Source of the DNA: Marinomonas shanghaiensis
GTDB taxonomy: Bacteria; Pseudomonadota; Gammaproteobacteria; Pseudomonadales; Marinomonadaceae
Assembly (NCBI RefSeq): GCF_003259175.1
Contig: NZ_QGOK01000012.1
Location: 1-64,000 of the forward strand
DNA length: 64,000 nucleotides
Direction of reading: 5' to 3'
Position 1 is the first letter of the stretch; each line of letters opens with the position of its first letter. Shown here one piece after another: positions 49,161-57,958 of this stretch. Position numbers and translations under genes: made by a program. The notes beneath the pieces are model-generated. The model saw nothing but the letters and a program-made list of their open reading frames with translations. It searched no databases and was not told the DNA's origin.

Positions 49161-50570
49161 TTAGATTTGGTCATCGCCTTTTAAACCGATCTTGAAGCTT
49201 TTCAAGTAATCATTAGGGCGTTTACCGTCGTAAGTCACCCCATCAATGAAATCGTTTTGTGGCGGTTTAAAACCATCTTCTTTTTCAAAATCTGGAAAGT
49301 CAGATGCCATCATCACTCCCTCTTCAATCAAAGATTTTGCCGCTTGCGCATAAATGTCTGGGCGATAGACCTCTTTCGCCGTTTTCATAAACCATTCATC
49401 GGATTTAGGTTCGGCAATTTGTCCCCAACGACGCATCTGTGTGAGATACCAAATCGCATCACTGTAATAGGGATAGGTCGCGTGGTGGCGAAAGAAGACA
49501 TTGAAATCGGGGATGTCACGCTTATCGCCTTTTTCATACTCAAATGTGCCAGTCATACTGTTGGCAATGACATCATAATCCGCCCCAACATATTGACTGC
49601 GAGCGAGTATTTTGACCGCCTCAGGACGATTGGCGTTATTGTTGTCATCCAACCATTTCGCCGCGCGAATCATGGCTTTTACAACACGAATATGCGTATT
49701 AGGATACTGTTCCGCCCAATCACTGCTCACACCGAACACTTTCTCTGGGTTATTTTTCCAGATTTCATAATCCGTAATGACAGGTACACCAATGCCTTTA
49801 AATACCGCTTGTTGGTTCCAAGGTTCGCCAACGCAGTAGCCTGAAATCGTTCCCGCTTCCATGGTGGCTGGCATTTGTGGCGGCGGTGTCACCGACAACA
49901 AGGCGTCAGCATTAATTTGACCACTGGTGTCACCTCGTGCGGGCGCGTAATACCCTGGGTGAATGCCACCCGCAGCAAGCCAATAACGCAGCTCATAATT
50001 ATGAGTGGATACTGGGAATACCATGCCCATTTTGAAGGGCTTACCTTGCGCTTTATAACCATCAATCACCGGTTTTAACGCACTGGCGCTAATGGGATGA
50101 ACTGGCTTACCATCTGGGCCATTCGGAATGTTTTTCTTCATCTCTGCCCAAACATCGTTTGAGACCGTAATGCCGTTACCATTCAAATCCATACTAAAAG
50201 CCGTCACTATGTGCGCTTTCGTGCCATATCCAATCGTCGCACCCAGTGGCTGACCTGCTAGCATATGTGCGCCATCTAACTGACCGTCAATCACTCGATC
50301 TAGCAACACTTTCCAGTTTGCTTGCGCTTCTAAGGTGACGTACAAACCCTCATCTTCGAAATAGCCTTTTTCATACGCAATGGCCAATGGCGCCATGTCC
50401 GTCAATTTGATAAAACCGAATTTCAGCTCTTCTTTTTCCGCATACCCTAGCTCAGCATGAGCCGCTCCAGATAACAACGCAGAGCCTAACAAGATAGACA
50501 GACTCACTTTCTGAGTGGCATTGACGAATGTCGGCAAAGGAATGGCCGTTGTAAAAGGTCTTAGGTTCAT
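49161..50570 (-). CDS. nrtA: Nitrate ABC transporter substrate-binding protein NrtA
   Basis: A 469-residue exported protein that captures nitrate and/or nitrite. The signal peptide covers about residues 1-39, ending near GAAHA. Family features are [45 protein letters not shown] and [15 protein letters not shown]. The open frame extends 30 codons upstream, but that stretch is the terminator leader; the ATG at 50570 has GGAG 7 bases away. It is first in nrtABD-FAD-nirBD. Confidence 0.94.
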   Translation of the reverse strand: MNLRPFTTAIPLPTFVNATQKVSLSILLGSALLSGAAHAELGYAEKEELKFGFIKLTDMAPLAIAYEKGYFEDEGLYVTLEAQANWKVLLDRVIDGQLDGAHMLAGQPLGATIGYGTKAHIVTAFSMDLNGNGITVSNDVWAEMKKNIPNGPDGKPVHPISASALKPVIDGYKAQGKPFKMGMVFPVSTHNYELRYWLAAGGIHPGYYAPARGDTSGQINADALLSVTPPPQMPATMEAGTISGYCVGEPWNQQAVFKGIGVPVITDYEIWKNNPEKVFGVSSDWAEQYPNTHIRVVKAMIRAAKWLDDNNNANRPEAVKILARSQYVGADYDVIANSMTGTFEYEKGDKRDIPDFNVFFRHHATYPYYSDAIWYLTQMRRWGQIAEPKSDEWFMKTAKEVYRPDIYAQAAKSLIEEGVMMASDFPDFEKEDGFKPPQNDFIDGVTYDGKRPNDYLKSFKIGLKGDDQI

Positions 50571-50608
50571 AGTCACGCTCCGCTTAAGGAATGAAAAAAT
50601 ACAAAAAC

Positions 50609-50683
50609 AAAAAAGGCGCATGCAAATCACAAAAAATGTGTTCGCAGGCGCCTTTGCCATTCAAAGAAAGTCCGACATTGGAC
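50609..50683 (-). promoter_or_regulatory. ANTAR-type antitermination leader of nrtA
   Basis: On the minus strand two hexaloop hairpins are followed by a terminator. P1 (50683-50670) is GTCC-AATGTC-GGAC. P2 (50658-50647) is GGC-AAAGGC-GCC. Both loops have A at position 1 and G at position 4, the ANTAR-target consensus. P2's 3' arm and loop overlap the 5' arm of the terminator stem (50653-50609, GGCGC/GCGCC plus inner CACA/TGTG pairing and T-rich tail), so P2 and terminator exclude one another. NasT is expected to favour P2 and read-through. Confidence 0.85.
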
Positions 50684-50767
50684 CATCAATAATGTGGGTG
50701 ACAATTAACCATCGTTGCTAACTTCACCAAAAATTTTAAAACTCTGTGTTCCTGTTGTGTTTGTAAA

Positions 50768-50782
50768 GCACGCAACGTGCCA
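50768..50782 (-). promoter_or_regulatory. Sigma-54 promoter of nrtA operon
   Basis: Minus-strand TGGCACGTTGCGTGC is a full -24 TGGCACG with correctly spaced GC at -12; only one base of the -12 TTGC differs. Predicted start near 50757, about 75 bases before the first leader hairpin. It implies NtrC control. The remaining part of the 344-base gap contains an inverted TGCGC/GCGCA pair (50866-50891) that might be a terminator or activator site for nasS/nrtA. Confidence 0.8.
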
Positions 50783-50914
50783 ATATAACTAACTCAATGA
50801 TTTATAAGTTTTTTAGGTTAAAATGCTTATCTAGATAACACCATTCAACACGTAAAACGAACCTATGCGCCCAATAATCAAGCAGAGCGCACTAAAAGAA
50901 GACACGCAAACACA

Positions 50915-52114
50915 TTATTTAACCGACTTATCAAAACCGGTTAAAATCCCATCTGGATGCAAACGTATCTTTCCTGCCGCAACGGCATCCAACCAAGTTG
51001 CCTCCTCCTCGGCAGACAAATACCAATCCCTACTCTCACCTTCTTCAGGTAAACCTAAAGCTTTGTTATAAAGATCCTGACGATAAACTTGCTCTGCCAC
51101 TTTATTCAGTGACCGAATCCCTCCCAGCTGCTGCCAACGATACATTTGCGCCATGATCCACAGGGCGTAACTCGGCAAGGGTTTGTTAATCACACTACCA
51201 GAAAAACGCTGATAGGCTTCCATTGGCCAATCAAACTGCCCTTTAGGTTTTATGGCACTAAAACCATAAACTAACTGTTCTAGGGTGCAGTTCAAATAAT
51301 CTGGATGACTCAAGATACTCAGCAATTCGGTTTGGTTACTTGGCTCATCGACCCACAAACAGGCTTTTTCTAACGCTCTTATAATGGATAAATGCACTTC
51401 CTGATTCTGTTCAGCCCAAGCGGAATTTACACCAAACACTTTTTCCGGTGTACTGCCCCAGATCTCATAACCTGTCACCAACATATGACCAACACCCTGC
51501 TCCACAGCAAGGCTATTCCACGGTTCACCAACACAGTAACCATCAATATCGCCTTGCCTCAAGCTGTTAAGCATCTTCACCGGTGGAACCACCACTATTT
51601 GCACATCTTTATCTGAATCGACTCCGGCACGGCACAACCAATCCCTTAATTGATAATTGTGAGAGGAATAAGGGTAGACAACAGCAAAGCGCAGTGGCGC
51701 GGCATCAGCACTTCGACTATTCAGCATTTTTTTCAATGCCACACCCGTTCGAATATCCAAAGAGGACGCAGCGTAATGTTTCAGTTCTTCATATAAAGCA
51801 TTGCCAATGGTAATGCCGTTACCATTATGACTGACCGTAAAACTCGTCTGCATGGCGGCTTTAATGGAACCAATCCCCAAACTGGCCGCAATCGGCATGG
51901 AGGCCAGCATATGGGCGCCATCTAGAATATTAAACGCCACCTTGTCACGAATACTGGCCCAAGAAGCTTCTTTTGATAACTCAACATTCACACCCTCCTT
52001 TAGAAAAAAGCCTTTTTCCTGAGCGATAACAAAAGGGGCGCAGTCAATTAACGGAATAAAACCGATCCGCACCGGCGCTCCGTTTTGAGTAATATTGGTC
52101 TCCATTTGGCTCAT
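50915..52114 (-). CDS. nasS: Nitrate/nitrite sensor NasS
   Basis: A 399-residue NrtA paralogue without a signal peptide, so it is cytoplasmic. It has [49 protein letters not shown] and [14 protein letters not shown]. In characterised systems NasS binds NasT and holds it inactive until nitrate or nitrite is bound. Its ATG overlaps the nasT stop (ATGA), giving coupled synthesis of the two partners. It is about 70 residues shorter than NrtA, mostly because it lacks the signal peptide. Confidence 0.93.
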   Translation of the reverse strand: MSQMETNITQNGAPVRIGFIPLIDCAPFVIAQEKGFFLKEGVNVELSKEASWASIRDKVAFNILDGAHMLASMPIAASLGIGSIKAAMQTSFTVSHNGNGITIGNALYEELKHYAASSLDIRTGVALKKMLNSRSADAAPLRFAVVYPYSSHNYQLRDWLCRAGVDSDKDVQIVVVPPVKMLNSLRQGDIDGYCVGEPWNSLAVEQGVGHMLVTGYEIWGSTPEKVFGVNSAWAEQNQEVHLSIIRALEKACLWVDEPSNQTELLSILSHPDYLNCTLEQLVYGFSAIKPKGQFDWPMEAYQRFSGSVINKPLPSYALWIMAQMYRWQQLGGIRSLNKVAEQVYRQDLYNKALGLPEEGESRDWYLSAEEEATWLDAVAAGKIRLHPDGILTGFDKSVK

Positions 52115-52716
52115 TTTGAACCTCCCATCAATTCCATTACTGAGATAATATTGCGCGCGACATCTGTCATACGCTGACTGCGGTCCATGGCCAGTTTTCT
52201 TAGCGCTTGATAAGCAGCCGGTTCATCACATTTTTGATGTTTCATTATTAGGCCTTTTGCTTTGTCTATTAGCTTACGATCTTCAAGTTGGCTTTTTACC
52301 GATTCTAATTCTAACCTTAAGGCCTGAAACTCTCGGAATCGCGCAATGGCGACTTGCAGTAAGGCTTTCACACTGCCGCTGTTAACACCATCTACAACAT
52401 AAGCGCTGACGCCTGCGCGAATCGCGGCTTCTACATGCCTTGAATCGTCTTCTTCAGCAAACATCACAATGGGACGAGGGTTATCTTTGGTGAGCCGAGA
52501 CATGTTTTCCAACATATCTCTATCTGGAGATTCGATGTCAATAATCACCATATCAGGTTGAAATTCGGTCACCGCTTCCGTTAGATTTTTAGCGTTTTCC
52601 AACCGTCTGATGACACGATAACCGCTGTCAATCATAGCTTGCTCTACGATCGCTGCTCGCGCAGGCTCATTATCAACAAGCATCACGGTCAATTCTTTTT
52701 CAAGGGGTGAAGGCAT
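52111..52716 (-). CDS. nasT: ANTAR response regulator NasT
   Basis: A 201-residue transcription antiterminator. The N-terminal receiver-like domain (about residues 9-125) has LVDNE and an aspartate in VIIDIESPDRD. A coiled coil precedes the ANTAR RNA-binding domain (about 140-195), with LEDRKLIDKAKGLIMKHQ and the conserved AYQALRKLAMDRSQRMTDVA. It should bind the hexaloops of the nasA and nrtA leaders when NasS releases it. It is first in the nasTS transcript, preceded by a sigma-54 element at 52811-52826. Confidence 0.95.
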   Translation of the reverse strand: MPSPLEKELTVMLVDNEPARAAIVEQAMIDSGYRVIRRLENAKNLTEAVTEFQPDMVIIDIESPDRDMLENMSRLTKDNPRPIVMFAEEDDSRHVEAAIRAGVSAYVVDGVNSGSVKALLQVAIARFREFQALRLELESVKSQLEDRKLIDKAKGLIMKHQKCDEPAAYQALRKLAMDRSQRMTDVARNIISVMELMGGSK

Positions 52717-52810
52717 GGCGCATTCTCTATCAAAGCATAAAGAGACCTTTACACGAGGTCACGAGCCTAGTCGTTGTGCAAAGATCCCGAAAGGTTATGC
52801 TCTGATACGA

Positions 52811-52826
52811 TGCAAGATATGCGCCA
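52811..52826 (-). promoter_or_regulatory. Sigma-54 promoter of nasTS
   Basis: Minus-strand TGGCGCATATCTTGCA: exact -12 TTGC, -24 TGGC followed by GCA, correct 10-base GG to GC distance. It lies about 95 bases upstream of nasT in the 242-base gap 52717-52958, where I see no other gene. If functional, the nitrate-responsive regulators themselves are induced by nitrogen limitation. Confidence 0.7.
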
Positions 52827-52958
52827 TTTAGAAACACAAAATGCTAATAGAATAACGATGGAGAAGACCCAGAATAGGGCCTTATAGTAGATAACCTAAC
52901 GATACAAAGACTGATAACGAACAAAAAAGGGGCGAAACACAACTCAAAAAGAACCAAA

Positions 52959-53594
52959 TTACAGCACAGCGTGCCGATCTTGCGCCAACAATGCCAAAGA
53001 TAATCTGTCTTTGGTTTTGGTTTTTTTGAAAATAGACGTCAGATGCGCTTTTACTGTTCGTTCTGTAATCGCCATTTCAGATGCAATTTGCTTATTCGAT
53101 AATCCCTTGGCAATAAGCTGAGCGACGTTCAATTCTCGTTCCGATAAATCATCAAGTTCACTGTCATGGGACGGTGCAGTTACAGCCGATTGCATAATAA
53201 GCTGCTGAATAAACGCCTTCCCACCCCAAATCTCGCCAGACTCAACAACAGACAAGACCAAAGATAACTGCTCTTTACCTATGTAAGGGGCACACTGACC
53301 ACATACGCCGACCGAAAATAATCTCAATGCAGCCGCTTGGCTAGACTGATTGGGAAAAACAATGACTTTTTGTTTAGGAAAAACAGAACGCAACGCAACC
53401 ACATCTTCAACTTGTTGCGAAAAATGAGAGTCTTCCAAGTAGATAAAGCAATAATCAAAGTCCGATGGTGTGTGTGTTAATAAATCATACGCCTCTTCTC
53501 GCTTTTCGACTCGAACTAACTGCGTATCAGCACTGATCACCTGACACCAATGCTTCCATACGGCTTCATCTGTATTCCAACACAAAATCTTCAA
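52959..53594 (-). CDS. LuxR-type regulator with degenerate receiver
   Basis: A 211-residue regulator. The C-terminal LuxR helix-turn-helix (about residues 145-200) reads LSERELNVAQLIAKGLSNKQIASEMAITERTVKAHL. The N-terminal half has receiver-like length, but the phospho-acceptor position is not an Asp (FDYCFIYLED puts a Tyr there) and no acidic pocket is evident. Phosphorylation control is therefore unlikely. Start codon TTG at 53594, with GAGG 6 bases upstream; no better ATG exists. It is on the same strand as lapB-lapC, 106 bases downstream of lapC, and could regulate the adhesin/secretion genes. That is inference from position. Confidence 0.85.
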   Translation of the reverse strand: MKILCWNTDEAVWKHWCQVISADTQLVRVEKREEAYDLLTHTPSDFDYCFIYLEDSHFSQQVEDVVALRSVFPKQKVIVFPNQSSQAAALRLFSVGVCGQCAPYIGKEQLSLVLSVVESGEIWGGKAFIQQLIMQSAVTAPSHDSELDDLSERELNVAQLIAKGLSNKQIASEMAITERTVKAHLTSIFKKTKTKDRLSLALLAQDRHAVL

Positions 53595-53700
53595 AATAAG
53601 CCTCGTCCCATTAAGTGCGATACGTTTATTTTAACCAGCAAATAAGAATCAATTGTTAACATTTGTTACCAATCTATCCCACCGCTAAGATATTTTGTAA

Positions 53701-55032
53701 TTATCGCTCACGAAGGGCATTCTGCTTTGCTTTTAAAATAGGCTTAAGCAGATAGTCCAACAAGGTTTTCTTACCCGTAATAATGTCTACCGTCGCTTGC
53801 ATACCAGGAATAATAGGCAATGGAGAGGCCTCTGTTCCCAAATGATTTTTATTTGTTTTCACTCGTACCAAATAAAAACTGTTGCCTTCTTCATCAAGAA
53901 TGGTATCCGCACTGATGTTCTCGACAATGCCCGGCAAACCTCCAAAAATAGCAAAATCATAAGCTGACAATTTTACTATTGCATTAAAACCAGGCTGTAT
54001 AAAACCAATATTCTCCGGACGAACTTTTGCTTCGACCAACAAAGAGTCTTCTATTGGCACAATTTCCATTAAATTCATACCCGGTTTGATGACGCCCCCA
54101 ACGGTATTAATTTGCAACTGTTTTACAATACCTTTCACCGGCGAGCGCACTTGTGTTCTTGATACCTTGTCCTCAAGTGACACACTGGCTTCTCGCAATT
54201 GGTCCAGTTTGCTACGTACATTCGTCATCTCTTCACGAGCATCGGCACGAAAGGTTGCTTCACTTTCTTGGAGCTTACTTTGCGCTTCTTTTAACGCTGA
54301 ATTGGCACGTGGAATCGCTAACTGTGTAGCATCTAAATCGCCTTTCAACTGATTCACTTGTCGTTCAAGCTGAAGTAATTCAACACGGGACACCGCCCCC
54401 TGTTCAAAAGCGGGACGTGTCAACGTCAACTCTTCCTTCGAAAAAGCATAACTTTTCTTTAAATTCTCTAACTTAGCCTGAAGCTCAACAATTTCTTGTT
54501 TCTTTTGCTCTATTTGTTGCTGAAAACTCACTTGATTGGTCCGCAATGAATCCAAACGATTGCGATATAGATCCAATTCACGTTGTACGACCAAAGGTGA
54601 ATCATTAGTCATTTGAGGATCATACACTGGTTGGAGACCAGAAGACTCTGCTTCCAAACGAATAGCACGGGCTTGTAGATTAACAAACTCAGCCTGCTGT
54701 TCACGCAAAGATGACAGCGCCTCCGTATTTTCAATGGTCATTAAAATTTGACCGCTGTCCACAACTTGGCCAACCTGAGCGTTAATTTCTTTTAAAATCC
54801 CCCCCTCAAGGTTTTGAATTTGCTGAACCTGACTCGATGGAATAACTTTACCTTCACCCACCGTCACTTCGTCTAAAGACGTATAATGAGCCCAAATCAA
54901 AGCGACGGTAACAAAGATAAAAATCACCCAGAGAATAATCCGCCCTCCTCTTGGGGTTTTCAACATCAAAGCGGCATTACGGTCCGTCAAATATTCTAAA
55001 TCATGTTGTGATATGGATTTTTTATTACTCAT
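53701..55032 (-). CDS. lapC: Type I secretion membrane fusion protein LapC (HlyD family)
   Basis: A 443-residue periplasmic adaptor connecting the LapB ABC transporter to an outer-membrane channel. It has one N-terminal membrane span (about residues 31-50), a biotinyl-lipoyl-like GKVIPSSQVQQIQNLEGGILKEI, long coiled-coil helices (about 115-290) and the HlyD-family segment RSPVKGIVKQLQINTVGGVI. It follows lapB by one base. An exported adhesin is the expected substrate, but no such gene is in the window. Confidence 0.93.
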   Translation of the reverse strand: MSNKKSISQHDLEYLTDRNAALMLKTPRGGRIILWVIFIFVTVALIWAHYTSLDEVTVGEGKVIPSSQVQQIQNLEGGILKEINAQVGQVVDSGQILMTIENTEALSSLREQQAEFVNLQARAIRLEAESSGLQPVYDPQMTNDSPLVVQRELDLYRNRLDSLRTNQVSFQQQIEQKKQEIVELQAKLENLKKSYAFSKEELTLTRPAFEQGAVSRVELLQLERQVNQLKGDLDATQLAIPRANSALKEAQSKLQESEATFRADAREEMTNVRSKLDQLREASVSLEDKVSRTQVRSPVKGIVKQLQINTVGGVIKPGMNLMEIVPIEDSLLVEAKVRPENIGFIQPGFNAIVKLSAYDFAIFGGLPGIVENISADTILDEEGNSFYLVRVKTNKNHLGTEASPLPIIPGMQATVDIITGKKTLLDYLLKPILKAKQNALRER

Positions 55033-55033
55033 T

Positions 55034-57322
55034 TTAACTGACCTTCAACTTGCCTTGGCGAAGCGCTTCATGCACCTGCGCTTTTGGACCATCCGCAATC
55101 AGGCGACCATTATCCATAACGATAATACGGTCAACCATATCTAGCATAGAGGCCTTGTGCGTAATCAAAATAAGCGTTTTATCTTTTATCCCTTCCATCA
55201 AGCGACGCTTCATCCGCGATTCCGTGGTATTGTCCATAGACGCCGTTGGCTCATCTAAAATAAGAATGGGGGGATCAAATAACAAGGCCCGAGCAATCGC
55301 AATGCTTTGGCGCTGACCACCCGAAAGTAACATTCCCCGTTCACCGACAATGCTGTCCAAGCCACTTGGTTTTCGATTAGCAAATTCAGACACACCAGAC
55401 AGATCCGCAGCGCGAATGATTGCACTGTCATCCATATAAGGAACACCCATCACGATATTGTCTTTAATAGATCCGTAGAATAAATTGACGTCTTGAGAAA
55501 CCGCACCAATGTTACGACGTAAATCGGTTGGGTTAACTTGCCGTAAATCCACCCCATCAATACGAATGGCGCCACTGTCTGGTGTATAAAGACCCGTCAT
55601 TAATTTACCAAGTGTCGATTTACCTGAGCCTATACGACCAATAATGGCGACTTTTTCACCGGGTTTGATATTAATATTGATCGCACTTACCGCTGCTTGT
55701 TCTTGATCTGGGTAGGCGAAATTAACCGCTTCAAATTGAAACTCCCCTTTAAATATTGGACGATGGACGAATTTCACATTATCCGGCTTTTCAACAGGTG
55801 AAGACATAATTTCGTTCAATGACGTAAAGGCCGACTTAGCTTGATTATAACGGGTCGCTAAACTGGCCACTTGCCCCATTGGTCCAAGCGCTCGACCTGT
55901 CAACATGACCGCGGCAACCAATGCCCCCATGCTCATCAGGCCTTCAGAAATCTGATACACCCCAACAATCACAATAATCACCGTCGTTAATTGCTGAGCC
56001 ACCATGGCAAAAGAAGAAGAGGATTGGGATAACTGACGTGTTTTTACCCCCCAATCCGCGATATTCCCCACCGCATTTTCCCACTGCTTTTGCAAGACAC
56101 CTTCTGCGTTATTCAATTTCACGCTTTCTGCGTTGTAGAGACTTTCTATCAAAACAGCATTTTTCTGCGAAGCGGTTTTTTGACTTTCTTCAATGGAACG
56201 ACGTAACGGTATTTGAATAATGACACTATAAAGCAGTATCAGGAATATGGTTATGATAGGAATATAACCGACAGGGCCACCAATCAGCCAAATCACCCCG
56301 ATGATCAAAAACATAAAGGGGATATCAACCAAGGTCGTAATCGAAGCTGACGTAATAAAGTCACGAATGCTCTCAAACTCTTGCAGGTTTTTCGCAAAGG
56401 CTCCAACAGACTTTGGCCTAGACGCCATCGTAATGTTATTCACCTTAGAAAAAATGGCCGCAGAAATTAAAATATCAGATTTTTTACCTGCTATATCAAT
56501 AAAGTAGGCCCGTAATGTACGTAATAAAAAGTCGAATAAATAGACGACAGCAGCACCGATTGCTAGAACCCAAAGTGTGTCAAACGCATTATTTGGTACC
56601 ACTCTGTCATAGACGTTCATGACAAACAACGGACTGGCAACCGCAAAAATATTAATCAGCAAGGATGCAATAAAAACGTCGCGGTATATCCGCCAAGAGC
56701 CAGCAATGGTTCCCCAGAACCAATGCCCTTTCTTTTGCTCGGCTTCATCATTTTTTTCAGAGCGTTTATCAAACTGATAGAGGGGACGAACAAAAAAACA
56801 ATAGCCTGTAAACGATTCATCAAGAGCATCAAAAGGCAGCGTGATCTCTCCCTCTCCAGACTCTGGGCGCAATATTTTTACCACGCCTTGCACTTTATCG
56901 ACTTCAAGTAAGATGCAGGCCTGCTGATCTTTCAATAGAAGCACCGTGGGCAAGACCATTTCTGGAATTTTTTTCAGTGAACGTTTTACAAAACGTGAAC
57001 TGATACCAATACGCTGAGCGGCACGCTGAAACAAGGCCGGAGTCATATCGTTGTCAGTAATGGGTAAGCCAGCGGCTATGCCGTCAGCAGTGTACGGGTT
57101 ATGAAAATATTTGCTCAACAGCACCAAGCAGTCTAACAGCGGATTGGGGTATTCTAAAGCCGCGTCGTGGGTATTCCATTGACGCTCACTTGCTTTGGCA
57201 TCCTCGCCCTTTAATGTTTCTGCTCTTCCCTCGTCAGACTCGTTCATGACGTCGTTTTCTTCATAAGAATCATTTTCTAGAGGCGACGAAGTGTTCTGTT
57301 CTGAACGACCAGAGTCAGACAT
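55034..57322 (-). CDS. lapB: Type I secretion ABC transporter LapB
   Basis: A 762-residue inner-membrane exporter ATPase. A charged N-terminal tail (about 1-50) is followed by a C39 peptidase-like domain (about 55-180) that looks catalytically inactive, then a six-span transmembrane domain (about 205-500). The ATPase domain has Walker A GRIGSGKST (about 560), signature LLSGGQRQS and Walker B ILILDEPTASMD. The inactive C39-like domain is typical of adhesin exporters such as LapB. It is divergent from the small 57478 gene. Confidence 0.93.
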   Translation of the reverse strand: MSDSGRSEQNTSSPLENDSYEENDVMNESDEGRAETLKGEDAKASERQWNTHDAALEYPNPLLDCLVLLSKYFHNPYTADGIAAGLPITDNDMTPALFQRAAQRIGISSRFVKRSLKKIPEMVLPTVLLLKDQQACILLEVDKVQGVVKILRPESGEGEITLPFDALDESFTGYCFFVRPLYQFDKRSEKNDEAEQKKGHWFWGTIAGSWRIYRDVFIASLLINIFAVASPLFVMNVYDRVVPNNAFDTLWVLAIGAAVVYLFDFLLRTLRAYFIDIAGKKSDILISAAIFSKVNNITMASRPKSVGAFAKNLQEFESIRDFITSASITTLVDIPFMFLIIGVIWLIGGPVGYIPIITIFLILLYSVIIQIPLRRSIEESQKTASQKNAVLIESLYNAESVKLNNAEGVLQKQWENAVGNIADWGVKTRQLSQSSSSFAMVAQQLTTVIIVIVGVYQISEGLMSMGALVAAVMLTGRALGPMGQVASLATRYNQAKSAFTSLNEIMSSPVEKPDNVKFVHRPIFKGEFQFEAVNFAYPDQEQAAVSAININIKPGEKVAIIGRIGSGKSTLGKLMTGLYTPDSGAIRIDGVDLRQVNPTDLRRNIGAVSQDVNLFYGSIKDNIVMGVPYMDDSAIIRAADLSGVSEFANRKPSGLDSIVGERGMLLSGGQRQSIAIARALLFDPPILILDEPTASMDNTTESRMKRRLMEGIKDKTLILITHKASMLDMVDRIIVMDNGRLIADGPKAQVHEALRQGKLKVS

Positions 57323-57477
57323 ACTCTATATTCTCCTACGGGTGTTCATATAAAAAGTGCGAAAATCTGGTTTACAAACCGAATCACATTAATTCTAGCC
57401 TAGAATAGTGTTTATTCAGTAAGATGGGAAGCGAACAAACCACCTAGCTACAAATTGAAACATACAAGGAAATCAAT

Positions 57478-57843
57478 ATGCTATACGCAAAAGTCAATGC
57501 TAATGGCGAAATCATAGATGTGGCTACATCACAATCCGATGAATACAAACTATTAGTAGCGCCTAATGAGCCGACTGTCGCCAGCATATTGGAAAAAAAA
57601 TTCGCCACGTCCGATGCCAGCACTCAAGAAATTTTAGCCAGCTCAGACAGTGATATGATGCGAATTTTAGAGGATTTAATCGATCTATTAACAGAAAAAC
57701 GCTTAATACAATTTACCGAGTTACCTATCGCGGCACAGAAAAAGTTATTAAGCCGAAAATGGGTACGTGGTGTTCACAATCATCATGACGATAGCTTAAT
57801 GATAGACAACACCAATGAAGGCGACGATGACGTATTGATTTAA
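57478..57843 (+). CDS. Small conserved protein of unknown function
   Basis: A 121-residue cytoplasmic-looking protein. It has an N-terminal LYAKVNANGEIIDVATSQ and a conserved central helix SDMMRILEDLIDLLTEKRLIQFTELPIAAQKKLLSRKWVRG, followed by an acidic tail. Members of this family carry misleading database names such as tryptophan synthase beta-like; nothing in the sequence supports that activity. It is divergent from lapB, with a 155-base shared promoter region that shows no clear site. I cannot assign a function. Confidence 0.8.
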   Translation: MLYAKVNANGEIIDVATSQSDEYKLLVAPNEPTVASILEKKFATSDASTQEILASSDSDMMRILEDLIDLLTEKRLIQFTELPIAAQKKLLSRKWVRGVHNHHDDSLMIDNTNEGDDDVLI

Positions 57844-57850
57844 TGGGAAA

Positions 57851-57910
57851 GTAAGACAAGCCAGGAGGTTAAGGGATGACCAAACCATTCAATATCATCG
57901 CTTGTCTTAC
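57851..57910. terminator. Long-loop inverted repeat between convergent genes
   Basis: Arms GTAAGACAAGC (57851-57861) and GCTTGTCTTAC (57900-57910) are perfect 11-bp complements separated by 38 bases. Position between the rightward small gene and leftward lapD suggests a shared terminator, though there is no U tract. The loop contains an AGGAGG and a 12-codon open frame described in the findings. Confidence 0.45.
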
Positions 57911-57958
57911 CTGAACTGTCTATCAATCAACACGCAATCAAAGCCTAAGATCGCCACT

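Noticed and set aside
50571-50660. N-terminal extension of NrtA by 30 residues
   Set aside because: The stretch is the terminator/antiterminator leader; a signal peptide and GGAG site fit the start at 50570.
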